Positions 19,741-30,299 of a stretch of 64,000 nucleotides of DNA are shown here, piece by piece; positions within the stretch are counted from its first letter, which is position 1; each line of letters starts with the position of its first letter. This stretch comes from Lachancea thermotolerans CBS 6340 (taxonomy: Eukaryota > Ascomycota > Saccharomycetes > Saccharomycetales > Saccharomycetaceae): contig NC_013082.1 of NCBI RefSeq assembly GCF_000142805.1, forward strand, positions 806,001 to 870,000. Reading direction: 5' to 3'. Below the pieces are notes generated by a model, which was not told where the DNA came from, ran no database searches, and was given only the letters and a program-made list of their open reading frames with translations. The translations under genes and the position numbers were made by a program.

Positions 19741-20970
19741 TTAGCCGTGGTATAGGCCACATACATGTCTTCCAATTGCCAGGCCCGCAGTAAGCCCAGG
19801 GCTCTCGATACCGAGCATGTTAACAAAACCAGGAAGCCCTTTCTCCTCCGATATGTAAAAATCTTTGAAGCTTTTATCCCCAGGGCCAGCTAGTTTGGGC
19901 CGGATTCCACTGTATGCTGGCTGTAAGTCATTGAGCTGAATATGCGGGTAGTACCTACAGATAGCTTCATATGCGGCTTTCAAATTGGAGCAACTTACTT
20001 CATAATCTGAAGGTGATTCGACGTATTGCAGATCAGGCCCGAATCTCATTTGACCCATAAGATCGATAGTGAGATGTGTTCCTAATGACTTTCCGCTTTT
20101 TGGGGGGACTGGGTAGATCAAGCGACGTACCGGAGGTGATGCAGAGCCGCTTAGGGTATAATAGTTTCCCTTGGCAAAATACTGCGTTTTCTGTTTATTT
20201 CTTGGTAACAGCATGTTGGCGACTTTATGTGCTTGGAGGCCAGCAGCATTAATTACGTTTTCAACGCGAATTTCGACAGTTTCGTCAGAATTGTTGACGG
20301 TTGACTTGCAGAGTAAGGTGTACCCCCTACCATAGTCATATGCCATGTCAATGAGCTCGGTGCCTATTGCTAGTTCTACCCCATTGTTATCCATCCCCGT
20401 TAAAAGGTATTGCATCAAAGAATGGGAGTCTATGATACCTGACGTAGGCGAGTTAAGTACGCTTCTGCCCACATGAATTGCAGGCTCGATCCACTTGGTT
20501 TTGTTCGCCGGAATCATCTCGACGGGAAGATCCAGGTCGTTTTTAGCTTTGAGATACATAGATTCGAGGTAAGCGTCATCAGCGTCTGTCTGTGCCACAA
20601 TCCACTTACCGCATTTTGACCAATTGACGCCCGTTTTTAGGGGGAGCAGTTCATTGTAAATTATATTCGATCCTTCGAGGCATAATTTCGTCTTTAGAGA
20701 TTGTACTGGGTAGTACAAGCCGGCATGGATAACTTCGCTGTTGCGGCTCGAGGTTTCAAGCCCTGTAGAAGGATTCTTTTCAATAAGCAAAACCTTGTTT
20801 TCTGATTTCTTGCTTAATTCGTGTGCTACTGAGAGACCAACCACTCCTCCCCCTATGACTGCATGAGAGTAATCCGTTGCTACGTCGAGAGAATTGGTGT
20901 ACGTTCTTATTGAAGTGCAGCCAGCTTTCCACTGGCGGCTAAGCAAACCTCGCTTAGGAAATTTCAGCAT
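19741..20970 (-). CDS. mitochondrial FAD-dependent L-2-hydroxyglutarate dehydrogenase-like oxidoreductase
   Basis: 409 residues. A basic, hydroxylated leader (MLKFPKRGLLSRQWKAGC) suggests mitochondrial import. The FAD-binding Rossmann motif is HAVIGGGVVGLSVAHELS (Gly 40-42), and the substrate side carries SSRNSEVIHAGLYYP, the signature of the L2HGDH/DAO family. Near the end are YSGIRPKLAGPG and GIESPGLTAGLAIG. Animal L2HGDH oxidises L-2-hydroxyglutarate to 2-oxoglutarate as metabolite repair. To my knowledge S. cerevisiae has no clear ortholog, and the gene is inserted between KIN28 and MSS2, which are adjacent there. Substrate is inferred from family motifs only. It is convergent with KIN28, 11 bp apart. 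Confidence 0.8.
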   Translation of the reverse strand: MLKFPKRGLLSRQWKAGCTSIRTYTNSLDVATDYSHAVIGGGVVGLSVAHELSKKSENKVLLIEKNPSTGLETSSRNSEVIHAGLYYPVQSLKTKLCLEGSNIIYNELLPLKTGVNWSKCGKWIVAQTDADDAYLESMYLKAKNDLDLPVEMIPANKTKWIEPAIHVGRSVLNSPTSGIIDSHSLMQYLLTGMDNNGVELAIGTELIDMAYDYGRGYTLLCKSTVNNSDETVEIRVENVINAAGLQAHKVANMLLPRNKQKTQYFAKGNYYTLSGSASPPVRRLIYPVPPKSGKSLGTHLTIDLMGQMRFGPDLQYVESPSDYEVSCSNLKAAYEAICRYYPHIQLNDLQPAYSGIRPKLAGPGDKSFKDFYISEEKGLPGFVNMLGIESPGLTAGLAIGRHVCGLYHG

Positions 20971-21099
20971 CTATAACCCACGATGACGGTTTTGCTGTCC
21001 TCTGAGCTACTTCGGCCGGGTGCGGGAGTAATCGTTCTTTTATGTTTGTAACCTCTTTTTAGTTGATGTAATTTTGAAGATAACAATTTGACGGATCAG

Positions 21100-22278
21100 A
21101 TGAGATCGTCCTTGCTCAGATTCGAAGGAACAAATAGCAGGTCCAGTATGAATTCTAAAGCCAGCTTATGCTTCAAAAGGCTTGCAAGTTTCAAGCTACC
21201 TAATCGGCCGCCCTTTCATGAGGTTTTCCCGCAAAAAACACTAGTAAATCGAATTCTATTTGAACTCGACAGTAAATTGACATTTCCTAAGCTTTATCCT
21301 GTTTATGAATCGATTTACAACAATCTGGGACATAGCGACCGGGAAAACGCGCTTCCAAAGTCTTTCACAGCTTCAGATGTTATGATTATGAAAAAAGTTC
21401 TAGAGAAGCTGCGGCATCGCACTAAAAGCACTAACAGGAACTTCATTGCCCTAGAAAACGAGTTACTAGAAAAGGCGGCAGAGATGGGCGACAATGATGC
21501 CATCGGGTTACTTGCATATAGCGTTTTGAAAAATCCTCAGAAGAATTCCGCGGAAGATGTTGCACATGCCAAGAGCCTTATAAAACAGCTTTATCAGATG
21601 AACCACTCGCTTACCCTAAAACTTACAGGCGATTTTGCTTGGAGATCAGATGATTTTACGAACGCTGAGAGCTATTATAAACGTTTCCTTGAGTTCGAAA
21701 ACGATACATTCAGAGCAGGCGAAGTTTATGGCCAGCTCGGTATTTTGTACTTAAGAAAGCCTGATCTCAAGGAGGCGGAGCGCTGTTTTTTATCAAGCAT
21801 CAGTTTAGCACCACGAGAAAATGTTGTTAAGTCGTATTATCATCTTGCACAACTATACATGGAGTCATACCCTCTCAAAGCCAGGTCTTTAATGGAAAGT
21901 GCCGCAGCCGAAGGGTTCAAGGAATCCTTTCAGCTCTTGGGATTCTTGGAGATGAACTATTTTCAAAATTATGCAAAATCACAACAGTGGTTTAAATTAG
22001 GAATGGAGTTGTTCGAAGTTGATTGCTATATTGGATACTTCGACAGCTGCGTCAAAATGCAAAAATGGCACTTGGCCAAAAAGTGTTTGGAGACTATGCA
22101 CTTGTTGGTTCAAAAAAATACAGCTCAATACCCAGCTTACGAAACCTTTTTGAAATCTCGCGAAGACAAAATTGAGGCTTTGAAATTACATTCCACAAAT
22201 CCCCACATTGAAGTCAGCAAATATGCAACTCAAATGAGAGGTTCGCCAGCAACCAAAAGAAACACGTGGGGGCTGTAG
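21100..22278 (+). CDS. MSS2: mitochondrial Cox2 export factor Mss2 (TPR protein)
   Basis: 392 residues from the ATG at 21100. The N-terminus is Arg/Ser-rich with few acids, as in mitochondrial proteins. The middle holds TPR-like repeats, for example DFTNAESYYKRFLEFEND and PDLKEAERCFLSSISLAP. Sc Mss2 (YDL107W, about 351 residues) is a peripheral matrix-side inner-membrane protein needed to export the C-tail of cytochrome oxidase subunit 2. The call rests mainly on place (after KIN28, before PHO2 in merged order), TPR content and size. It is convergent with GPI10 with only 3 bp between stop codons. Confidence 0.75.
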   Translation: MRSSLLRFEGTNSRSSMNSKASLCFKRLASFKLPNRPPFHEVFPQKTLVNRILFELDSKLTFPKLYPVYESIYNNLGHSDRENALPKSFTASDVMIMKKVLEKLRHRTKSTNRNFIALENELLEKAAEMGDNDAIGLLAYSVLKNPQKNSAEDVAHAKSLIKQLYQMNHSLTLKLTGDFAWRSDDFTNAESYYKRFLEFENDTFRAGEVYGQLGILYLRKPDLKEAERCFLSSISLAPRENVVKSYYHLAQLYMESYPLKARSLMESAAAEGFKESFQLLGFLEMNYFQNYAKSQQWFKLGMELFEVDCYIGYFDSCVKMQKWHLAKKCLETMHLLVQKNTAQYPAYETFLKSREDKIEALKLHSTNPHIEVSKYATQMRGSPATKRNTWGL

Positions 22279-22281
22279 GAT

Positions 22282-24075
22282 TTATACCCAGGGCGGCTTA
22301 TGGTACACAATTATGTCTCCTGATCTTCTCGAATCCCAATGCTTCAATGAGTTGAAAAATCTCTTTTCAACAAGGTAACCACTATCCTCAAGAAATTTAT
22401 TCATGAACTCCTCGTCGAGATGTTGAAAAATCACGAGGTATTCGGGCCATTCATGAGTATATACCTTGCCGGGCGAGCGCAGCTCTTTTCTGAAAACTGG
22501 AGGAAAATTCTTGTACACAAACTTGGGGATGTTCTCATATAAGTAGTCGCTTTCATCCATGTAGTCGGAGAGCTTCTTCTTTCCTTGTGGGTCGTTCAAC
22601 AAGTAGAGAGGTGGCTCGCAGGTTATTGACCACAGATCTCCGATATCTTTCCGGTGAATATGAGATTGCCATGGGGTCGAGTGGCAAGGCATTATAAAGC
22701 CCACACTCTGTACTCTTGGAATATTGTGCAAGTACTTTGTTACTTCAATTACACCAACCTCTTGAAAGGACAGGATAGCCAATGCGGAAAAGATTGATAT
22801 AAAGGGCACGGCCCATAATATGCTCTTCAATAAAGCGTTTTTAACCTCTTTTATCTTGGGGATCAACCGGCCCAAGGCTGCACTGGAAAACAAGGTCAAA
22901 AAAGGCTGAAGGGTATAGAGAAACCGAAATTCCTTGTGCGATACTGCAGAAAACGCAAGTACGTTAATAATAACAATTACTCGAATTTGTGTTACTGTAT
23001 TACCCAGGAAACCAATGGTTTTTTTAAAGTTCATAAAGAAAAAGCCATACGCAAACAAAGGAATTGAGAATCCTAAGATTAGTGGTAAGGTTTGTAGCAG
23101 GTGGAAATGCCAAGGGGCTGTCCCGTAGAAGCTTGACAGAGCGCTTGTGTAGTTGAACTTGATGAATCTGTAGGCAGGGACCGACAAATGACCGTAAAAA
23201 TAGTAATCAATCCCCAAATTCAATATAAAGACCTGGAAGAAAACAAAAAATAACTTGCGTCCAAGTCTCAGTAGGTTTTGGGTATCATTTCTGAGTGTTA
23301 AATTCAGTACAGTGTAAGTTCCAAGAGGAACCCAAATTAGAGCATTAGTTGGTCTTTGAAAGCACAAAAGAATGCCAAGGAAAAGGCTCACCGTAAAATC
23401 TCTACTACTGATAGTTTGGCCCATTGACCAATCCCAGTAATATAACGCAATTGAAGTCAATGCCATTTCAAAGGTGTTGGCGAAAGTTCTTGTAATCATG
23501 AAATAGTTAAAGAAGTTGGTCAAACTTAAAATGGAAGCGGCGATTTTGACGTGGGCTTTGTTGCTAACTTTGTCTTTCTCATCTCCATTAAAAGCCCTAG
23601 AAAGTACCTCATCAATGAAGTCGATCATGTACCATTCACCCACAGCAGCAAGAAGAGCCATAAAAATCTTTGGGGCCCACAAAACACCTTGGTACTCCAA
23701 AAACTCTTGAATCTCTCGAGGAAATTGCTGCATCTCAAATGCCATCTCCCATCCAAGGTCTGAGTTTGGCGCTAAATAGTGTACTAGGGCCGCAAAGCTG
23801 TTGGCAGCCATATATACAATACCTGATGCAAACTTGGAAACAGCTCCAACCGTACGGTAAACTAGCTCGAATATAAATGGAATCGCATAGCTTCGAAGGC
23901 CGAACTTCCACTCCCACGTTAAATCACCATAACCAAAGGCCATGTAGTGGGCTGGCTCTAAACACTGCCAAAATTCATCCGGCTGGAAAAACGACTGAAC
24001 GAAAAAGCAGTTGATTAGTCTAAAGAGAATCAGCACATGCCTAAGAGAGACTTTCTGATGCTCCTTCGGCGCCAT
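22282..24075 (-). CDS. GPI10: GPI mannosyltransferase 3 (Gpi10/PIG-B)
   Basis: 597 residues with about ten hydrophobic membrane segments. The first luminal loop carries the family motif FFQPDEFWQCLEPAHYMAFG (PDE near residues 32-34), followed by GDLTWEWKFGLRSYAIPFIF. SHKEFRFLYTLQPFLTLF is the conserved late GT22 element. The enzyme adds the third, alpha-1,2-linked mannose to the GPI precursor in the ER lumen using dolichol-phosphate mannose. Neighbour HUL5 is divergent, 105 bp away, as in YGL142C-YGL141W. Confidence 0.93.
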   Translation of the reverse strand: MAPKEHQKVSLRHVLILFRLINCFFVQSFFQPDEFWQCLEPAHYMAFGYGDLTWEWKFGLRSYAIPFIFELVYRTVGAVSKFASGIVYMAANSFAALVHYLAPNSDLGWEMAFEMQQFPREIQEFLEYQGVLWAPKIFMALLAAVGEWYMIDFIDEVLSRAFNGDEKDKVSNKAHVKIAASILSLTNFFNYFMITRTFANTFEMALTSIALYYWDWSMGQTISSRDFTVSLFLGILLCFQRPTNALIWVPLGTYTVLNLTLRNDTQNLLRLGRKLFFVFFQVFILNLGIDYYFYGHLSVPAYRFIKFNYTSALSSFYGTAPWHFHLLQTLPLILGFSIPLFAYGFFFMNFKKTIGFLGNTVTQIRVIVIINVLAFSAVSHKEFRFLYTLQPFLTLFSSAALGRLIPKIKEVKNALLKSILWAVPFISIFSALAILSFQEVGVIEVTKYLHNIPRVQSVGFIMPCHSTPWQSHIHRKDIGDLWSITCEPPLYLLNDPQGKKKLSDYMDESDYLYENIPKFVYKNFPPVFRKELRSPGKVYTHEWPEYLVIFQHLDEEFMNKFLEDSGYLVEKRFFNSLKHWDSRRSGDIIVYHKPPWV

Positions 24076-24180
24076 ATCAAAGGTTCTTTTCGTTAGTGTT
24101 GATTTTAGGTACTAATTCTAAAACACACATATAACAATTTTAGACTTCAAAGGGTTATCATATCACTACATGAAGCTACA

Positions 24181-26910
24181 ATGCTGAACTTCACAGGGCA
24201 AACAAAGCGCCGCAATGTTAACTTGGGAAACAGATCTGGAAAGTCAAAGCAGGATCTCTTGATTAACGCCAAGATAGAGCGGGAAAAAAGGGCGTTGGCG
24301 CGAAGAAATGAAGAGAATGCCATCGTCATGCAGAGTGCTATTCGAAAACATCTTAGCAACAAAAAAACTTTTGGCATTCTAACGAAAGACATAACGCGGA
24401 CTAAATCACTCAGTTTGGCTATCGCGTACCCTACCGCGATACTCAATATCATGGGTTCAGAAGTGCTGTCTAAAGTGTTAACAGGCCTTTCTAACGATGG
24501 AGATCTTTTGCTTAACTTGCGACTTATCCGTATCATTCCTGAACTAGGATATCAGGAGTACTCTAAGGAATTTCTAATAAGTGTGCTTTCACGATTGTCT
24601 CCTTTAAACCAACTCCAAAAGGAATTTGTTGACGCGGTCGTCGTCTTCTTGGAGACTGCTTGCTACGATCTACCCAAAGAAGTTCTGATTAAAGTTGTTC
24701 AACTGATCAAGGCCTTTGGCGCTGATCAAACTCAATATGTTGCATCCGTTTATGGCGTTTCAATGCAGCATGCAAGAAACAGCAACAACATTAGACGCTT
24801 TCTACAGTGCTTAGGGCCTCAGTGTTCCCCTAGATTCCTGCCTACAGACGCAGTAAGCAGCAATTTGGTAGAAAACCTCGCATATATTCTCAACTCAACA
24901 GAAAACATTGATAGCGCGGCTTATTGCCATCAAGTTCTTCTTTGTGTATCGAACATGGAACTGGGGTCCTTGTCGGGCTGCGAGAACTTTGGCAAGCTTT
25001 ACAATAGAGAATTTGTGGACTTTATAACAAGTTCGGATTCTGAACAACTTTTCGATAAGATGAGCGTTTTCGTGAAGCACGCTCCTAGCGTTGAGAGCAG
25101 GAATAACATTTTGGTATCGCTGATTGCGAAACCCGGTTTCCTAATGAAATCACACCAGCAAGCCCTGGGAGCGACTACTAACAGCACAGCAGCATCCAAG
25201 AAGATTTATCTTTTAGTTGAACTTCTCAATGTTTTCTTGTCAGTTGCCAGCGACTTTGAAATACTAAGAAACACTGATGTATTTCCACTTGAACTTTTGA
25301 GAAGAACCACGGACTTCTTAAAAATGATTTGCTTCGAGAGCATGTGGAATGAAAGTGGGCCATGGCAAGAGCTCCCTGATTCATTTTTGAACACGCTTAA
25401 AAAGATCCACTTACGGGACTCCAGGCTCCATTTTTGCTCACGTAAAAAGGATGCAGACTATTGGAGTATAAGCGATGGGGAATTCTTGAACGTTAACATT
25501 ACCAAATACATCGAAGATTACGAGGCATTCTACAGAGAAAAATTACATTCATCACAAAGTGAAGAAGATGAGGCAGAGAACTTCAACCTGCTTGAAAGAA
25601 AAAGGGACATACGGCAGGAGTTTTTATCTCACCTGGAGCTTTCGTTCTCTAACCGCCCATCTACACGACAGTTTCGTAAACTTGGCATCCTAACAAAGGC
25701 ACCCTTTTTTATTCCTTTCCGTCAGAGAGTTGAGTGGCTTTATTTTCTTATATCGCTAGATCGCAAGCGTTTGGCACTCGAGTCAAATGGCATGGGAGGC
25801 CTTTTTCCCGCTTGGAATTCCGGCTCCGGTTCTGATAAACAGAATGCAACTATATCTCGTGAGCATCTGTTAGAAGACGCGTACAATGCATACAACCCTA
25901 TCGGCGAAAGCTTCAAGTCTAAACTCTCAATTACCTTTGTTAATGAGTTCGGCCCAGAGGCCGGTATTGATGGCGGCGGAATCACGAAGGAATTTCTTAC
26001 GAGTGTTACGGGCGAAGCTTTCAAGATTGATAAACACAAACTATTCAGGAGCAATAACAATCATGAAATATACCCAACAAGCAACTTGACAAGTGCTCAA
26101 AGTGTGAAGTTTTTGTGGTTCCTTGGCAAAGTCCTCGGCAAGTGCCTGTACGACCATGTTTTGATAAATGTGACCTTCGCAGACTTCTTCTTGAAGAAAC
26201 TGCTAAATGTCAACAATGCTAACTCATCTTTTGATGACTTAGCTAGCTTAGATTCGGAGTTATATTCCAACCTTGCAAAGCTATCGGAAATGAACGCGGA
26301 GCAATTGCAGTCGCTGGGACTTCGGTTTGAAGTGACGGACGAAGACACGCTTGAAGCTGTGGACTTAATGCCAAGTTGTCCCGCTTCATTTGTCACTAAA
26401 TCCAACGTTTTGCAGTACCTTTTGGCGGTAGCTGATTATAAACTGAATCGCAAGCTAAAAACGGGGTCTCGAGCCTTCGCTGGAGGACTCTATACGATGA
26501 TACCTCCTCATTGGATAGAAATGTTCAACTCGGTGGAGCTTCAAATGCTGATATCTGGAGGCGACAAAGACATAGATTTAGCGGACCTCCGCAAGCATAC
26601 TGAATACGGCGATTACAGTGAACAGCACCAAACTGTGCGCGATTTTTGGGAAATATTAGAGGAATGCACCGCAGAAGAGCGTTTAAAGTTCATCAAATTT
26701 GTGACTTCAGTCCCCAGGGCTCCACTTCAAGGCTTTGGCTCTCTCAACCCGCTCTTTGGAATTAGAAACGCGGGCAGAGAAACTGCTCGTTTGCCTACAG
26801 CATCTACATGCGTCAATCTTTTGAAGCTCCCTGACTATAGAAATAAACAGCTTTTGAAGACCAAGCTACTTTATGCCATCAATGCAGAGGCCAGATTTGA
26901 CCTTTCGTAG
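24181..26910 (+). CDS. HUL5: HECT-type E3/E4 ubiquitin ligase Hul5
   Basis: 909 residues; Sc Hul5 has 910. The start MLNFTGQTKRRNVNLGNRSG is almost identical to yeast, and an IQ-like segment follows (NAIVMQSAIRKHLSN). The HECT domain occupies about the last 350 residues: EFGPEAGIDGGGITKEFL, then LWFLGKVLGKCLYDH-type text, and near the C-terminus LPTASTCVNLLKLPDY with the catalytic cysteine at 877. Hul5 extends ubiquitin chains on proteasome-bound substrates and on misfolded cytosolic proteins after heat shock. Confidence 0.96.
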   Translation: MLNFTGQTKRRNVNLGNRSGKSKQDLLINAKIEREKRALARRNEENAIVMQSAIRKHLSNKKTFGILTKDITRTKSLSLAIAYPTAILNIMGSEVLSKVLTGLSNDGDLLLNLRLIRIIPELGYQEYSKEFLISVLSRLSPLNQLQKEFVDAVVVFLETACYDLPKEVLIKVVQLIKAFGADQTQYVASVYGVSMQHARNSNNIRRFLQCLGPQCSPRFLPTDAVSSNLVENLAYILNSTENIDSAAYCHQVLLCVSNMELGSLSGCENFGKLYNREFVDFITSSDSEQLFDKMSVFVKHAPSVESRNNILVSLIAKPGFLMKSHQQALGATTNSTAASKKIYLLVELLNVFLSVASDFEILRNTDVFPLELLRRTTDFLKMICFESMWNESGPWQELPDSFLNTLKKIHLRDSRLHFCSRKKDADYWSISDGEFLNVNITKYIEDYEAFYREKLHSSQSEEDEAENFNLLERKRDIRQEFLSHLELSFSNRPSTRQFRKLGILTKAPFFIPFRQRVEWLYFLISLDRKRLALESNGMGGLFPAWNSGSGSDKQNATISREHLLEDAYNAYNPIGESFKSKLSITFVNEFGPEAGIDGGGITKEFLTSVTGEAFKIDKHKLFRSNNNHEIYPTSNLTSAQSVKFLWFLGKVLGKCLYDHVLINVTFADFFLKKLLNVNNANSSFDDLASLDSELYSNLAKLSEMNAEQLQSLGLRFEVTDEDTLEAVDLMPSCPASFVTKSNVLQYLLAVADYKLNRKLKTGSRAFAGGLYTMIPPHWIEMFNSVELQMLISGGDKDIDLADLRKHTEYGDYSEQHQTVRDFWEILEECTAEERLKFIKFVTSVPRAPLQGFGSLNPLFGIRNAGRETARLPTASTCVNLLKLPDYRNKQLLKTKLLYAINAEARFDLS

Positions 26911-27091
26911 TCATTGCATGAACCAAGGCTCCTGCCAAGATTCAATCAACTAGCGCCGAACTTATAACCATAGTTATCATAATTAACGTCTCAAGGCTTA
27001 TACTTTTGATTTCAACGATATTAGAATTAGTTATCTTTATTTGTCGTTCCAAAACTCTTGAAAGCGCTTTTATTCCGGGTTCTCAGCGGCC

Positions 27092-28609
27092 ATGTTTCTA
27101 GCAGAACTTCTTCGAAAGCATCTCGGAGTCGTTCTCCTTGGTGCTTTGTGGGTTAGACCGTCAGCTTGCGGGTATGTTCCCGAGAGATTTGAAGAGCAAC
27201 ATTATTTGGGGTCGGAACCGTATGACGATGGATATAAGAACGATTTGGATATAGACTTGATGCTCTTCAGCCTGGCTTTCATGGTATCGTGCTATTTTGT
27301 GCTAACCTTGGTGTATTTTGCGGTCAAGTTTTTCCTTAGACGGTACTTCCGCTCTGGCATTGCATTAAGTGGCGACGGCGAAGGTCATGTTATTGGACCA
27401 GCTGTAAATGCCAGGTGGCCCAGCCCTTTAGACGATGTAAACGCTGTGAGGGACAAGTTGGCTGCGATGTCGCCAGAAGAGCAGTTTTATTACAAGCAGG
27501 GTGAGGAGTTCATCAAGCAAAACCCTCCTCTGCTCATACCGGATCAGCTTCCTGGTGGATCAAATACAGTCGACCCCATAATTAATGAGCACACATTGAG
27601 GTTCATCGATGAGGAAGGCGCTCATGCGTGGGAATTCCAACCAGATCCGAAGCTTCCCAACGATAGTGTCCTTGTGGAGAACAAGACCGAAATCACATTT
27701 TTGAACTATAACTATGATGTATCGGTGATGACAAATCTTCCTATTCCACGTTTGAATTGGGTTTATTACTGCGAATTTAAAATCTTTGAGCTAAACACTG
27801 CAGGCAGTAACAACAACAATCATCTTTCTCAGAATGAGTTAATATCGTTTGGCTTATCGACTAGTCCCTACCCATATTTCAGGTTGCCAGGAAGGCACCA
27901 TCACTCCGTTGCTTATGACTCTACTGGGGCACGTAGGTTCAATGATTCTTTTGAGCTGTCCGCCGAGCTTTCTTCGATATTCCCTTCATGCGAAAAGGGT
28001 GATGTTATTGGCATAGGGTACCGAACAAACAGTGGAACGATCTTTTTTACGCGTAATGGTAAAAAGCTTAGCGAAAAGTCGATTGGAGGGCACATTAAGG
28101 GCTGGAAGTTCAAATATATATATCCAGTTGTGGGTTCGAATATTCCATGCAAAATCCACGTTAATTTTGGAACCTATGGTTTTGTCTATATTGAGGCTAA
28201 TGTTAAAAAGTGGGGGTATGCCAAGTCGCATGGTCTCAAGCTTCCACCACCTTCTTATGAGGATTATGGACAAGATGTGCTTCTCGAAAGTAGCTATGAA
28301 GATGATGCGACAGACAACGAAAGCATATCTACTACCGATGGCGACATAATTGACAACGAAGGACATCTGTTACCCCCGCCTCCTGGCTTTGAATTTAGTG
28401 TTTCGCCGCAGCCATCTGACGCAGGCCAATTTACGTTAAACTCTTTGCCTGCAGAACCTCCAGTATATGCGTCTGATAATCAAATAGACGGCGAGGATAA
28501 TGAGACTGCTGAGCGGTTAGAACATATTGTTCGAGACTCTGACATACGGGACAGTGCTTATCCCGGAAATGAATTGGGAAAGAATACAATGGCTAATCAG
28601 TTTTTGTAA
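27092..28609 (+). CDS. SPRY-domain membrane adaptor for Rsp5 (Ssh4/Ear1 family)
   Basis: 505 residues. A hydrophobic N-terminus ([20 protein letters not shown]) is followed by a transmembrane segment near 55-80 ([19 protein letters not shown]). A SPRY/B30.2 domain follows at about 190-370 ([51 protein letters not shown]). Directly after it is a PPSY motif (386-389) that would bind the WW domains of Rsp5. The tail is acidic. Family members recruit the ubiquitin ligase Rsp5 to endosomal and vacuolar cargo for multivesicular-body sorting. SSH4 and EAR1 are the two S. cerevisiae copies; this gene may represent the single ancestral form, so I give no symbol. Confidence 0.88.
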   Translation: MFLAELLRKHLGVVLLGALWVRPSACGYVPERFEEQHYLGSEPYDDGYKNDLDIDLMLFSLAFMVSCYFVLTLVYFAVKFFLRRYFRSGIALSGDGEGHVIGPAVNARWPSPLDDVNAVRDKLAAMSPEEQFYYKQGEEFIKQNPPLLIPDQLPGGSNTVDPIINEHTLRFIDEEGAHAWEFQPDPKLPNDSVLVENKTEITFLNYNYDVSVMTNLPIPRLNWVYYCEFKIFELNTAGSNNNNHLSQNELISFGLSTSPYPYFRLPGRHHHSVAYDSTGARRFNDSFELSAELSSIFPSCEKGDVIGIGYRTNSGTIFFTRNGKKLSEKSIGGHIKGWKFKYIYPVVGSNIPCKIHVNFGTYGFVYIEANVKKWGYAKSHGLKLPPPSYEDYGQDVLLESSYEDDATDNESISTTDGDIIDNEGHLLPPPPGFEFSVSPQPSDAGQFTLNSLPAEPPVYASDNQIDGEDNETAERLEHIVRDSDIRDSAYPGNELGKNTMANQFL

Positions 28610-28844
28610 GGTTGATGATTTACGCTTGTATCAGGAGCGCGAGGTGTGGTATAACTTCTAAGTGCATTAAGTAAGTTAAAATATGATAATTACGCCTGTT
28701 GCAAGCCCGATGCAGGTATTTGCTAGGAGTAAAAGCATCGCGTAAGCGACCTTTAATTATTTACATCATTTAATCACAAGATTATGCTACAAAACTGCGA
28801 TAGTAAAATTCTCATAGAAGGGCTCATGATATGCATTGAACTGC

Positions 28845-30299
28845 CTAAAAGTAGCTTTGACCGTTCTTGGTGTTGTTATTATTCTGATCTTCAAAAATCA
28901 ATAAGTTGTTGAGACCGCTCTGCTCCTCGTTACCCATTTCCGCATGCGACCTCAGAAAGTCTGGTGTCCTAGGCACACCAGATTCTGTATACTGTGGCGA
29001 TCCGTGATCGTTGCCAGCTGCTGGTGCCGCATGCTGAGTGAAAGGATGTGTTTGATTTGCATTAGAATGCGCAAACTGTGAAGTATTTTGTTCCCCCATT
29101 CCATAGAGCTCTTCATGCTCGTTAAAATCATCGAAAAATGGCTGTTGCCGAGGACCTAGCGACTGCGGCTCTGGATGGAGAATTAAATTTTGTGCGTCGG
29201 AAACATTCACAGATCCTTGCGAACCCGAGTGTGAGGTATGCGATAGAACGCTGTTTCCGCTATTATGGTCTTGTATCGTTGAATTCATGAAATTCAACGA
29301 ATTTCCCAAACCGGTTATAATGTGTGGAATATTGGAGCCCCCTGTGTAAGCTTCACTGACTTGTCTCTCTTCAGAAAAGTCTTCGCAAATGGACCACTGA
29401 TTAGCAGAAAACTGATCAGCACCATCAGAAAAGTAAACAGCAAACGTTGGGGCTTTCGATACATTGAGTCGCAGCTCGCAGACCTTGTCTTGCTCAGCTC
29501 GTACTGCGTCTTCCGTTGCCGGGTCCTCGTTTTGAAGCGACTCGGGGGCGACTGTAAGTGAGCAGTCGACAACGGTCGCAATAGGAAAGAAAATGCGAAA
29601 CAGTATTTTGGTGTTGTTCGCTATGGCGCTGAAAAAGTAGTTTATTTCATGGTTTTTCTTTGAAATTAATACCATTAGATCAGTCGCGTTTGCCATTATC
29701 TCATTGATCGAAATGGGGGAGAGGTTAGACAGGCGTTTTATGGTACTAAGGTCGTCTGCTTTTAAGTTCCCACTCTTCAAACGTTTCCAGCTACCAACTG
29801 TCAACGACTTAACATCAATGAAACAATAGTTGGGGTTAATATCGAGGGGAATTCGGTCGAAGTCTGAAGCAAGGTATGAGTTGCCAGGCACGCTTGTCTC
29901 CACGGCTGTGGGCTTGGCAATACGATCCGTTTTACGGTGTTTGGCGCGCCTATTCTGGAACCATATTCTGACATTTTTTTCGGGCAGCCCTGTGAGCTCT
30001 GAGATTCGCTTCCTGTTTTGTGCATTAGGGTTTGGGTTTTCTTCAAATTCGCGCTTCAAAATATTGAGTGCTTCACCAGTTGCCCTGGTACGCTTGGTGC
30101 GGGGCCTTTCGTCCCTATTTTGGTCGGAGTGGGCTGGTGCAGCCCGCGAGCCCGCTGTACCGTCCTTTTGGGCTCCGGTTTGCGCCGCGTTTTCACTGGC
30201 TTCCGAACCCGACTGTCCGTTCTCAAACGTATTCTGAACCTCGTACTGGGGCTGAAACTGAGGGTTGAACTCAATCCCGTTAGCTTGATATTCCTCCAT
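28845..30299 (-). CDS. PHO2: homeodomain transcription factor Pho2 (Bas2/Grf10)
   Basis: 484 residues (559 in S. cerevisiae). A homeodomain at about 67-126 begins RTKRTRATGEALNILKREF and ends in the recognition helix NVRIWFQNRRAKHRK (WFQNRR 113-118). The rest is polar, Gln/Asn/Ser-rich activation-type sequence. Pho2 acts with Pho4 on phosphate genes, with Bas1 on adenine and histidine genes, and with Swi5 on HO. It lies where YDL106C is expected, with MSS2 and NSE4 in the same window but separated here by GPI10-HUL5-SSH4/EAR1 and by the ALD block. Confidence 0.92.
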   Translation of the reverse strand: MEEYQANGIEFNPQFQPQYEVQNTFENGQSGSEASENAAQTGAQKDGTAGSRAAPAHSDQNRDERPRTKRTRATGEALNILKREFEENPNPNAQNRKRISELTGLPEKNVRIWFQNRRAKHRKTDRIAKPTAVETSVPGNSYLASDFDRIPLDINPNYCFIDVKSLTVGSWKRLKSGNLKADDLSTIKRLSNLSPISINEIMANATDLMVLISKKNHEINYFFSAIANNTKILFRIFFPIATVVDCSLTVAPESLQNEDPATEDAVRAEQDKVCELRLNVSKAPTFAVYFSDGADQFSANQWSICEDFSEERQVSEAYTGGSNIPHIITGLGNSLNFMNSTIQDHNSGNSVLSHTSHSGSQGSVNVSDAQNLILHPEPQSLGPRQQPFFDDFNEHEELYGMGEQNTSQFAHSNANQTHPFTQHAAPAAGNDHGSPQYTESGVPRTPDFLRSHAEMGNEEQSGLNNLLIFEDQNNNNTKNGQSYF

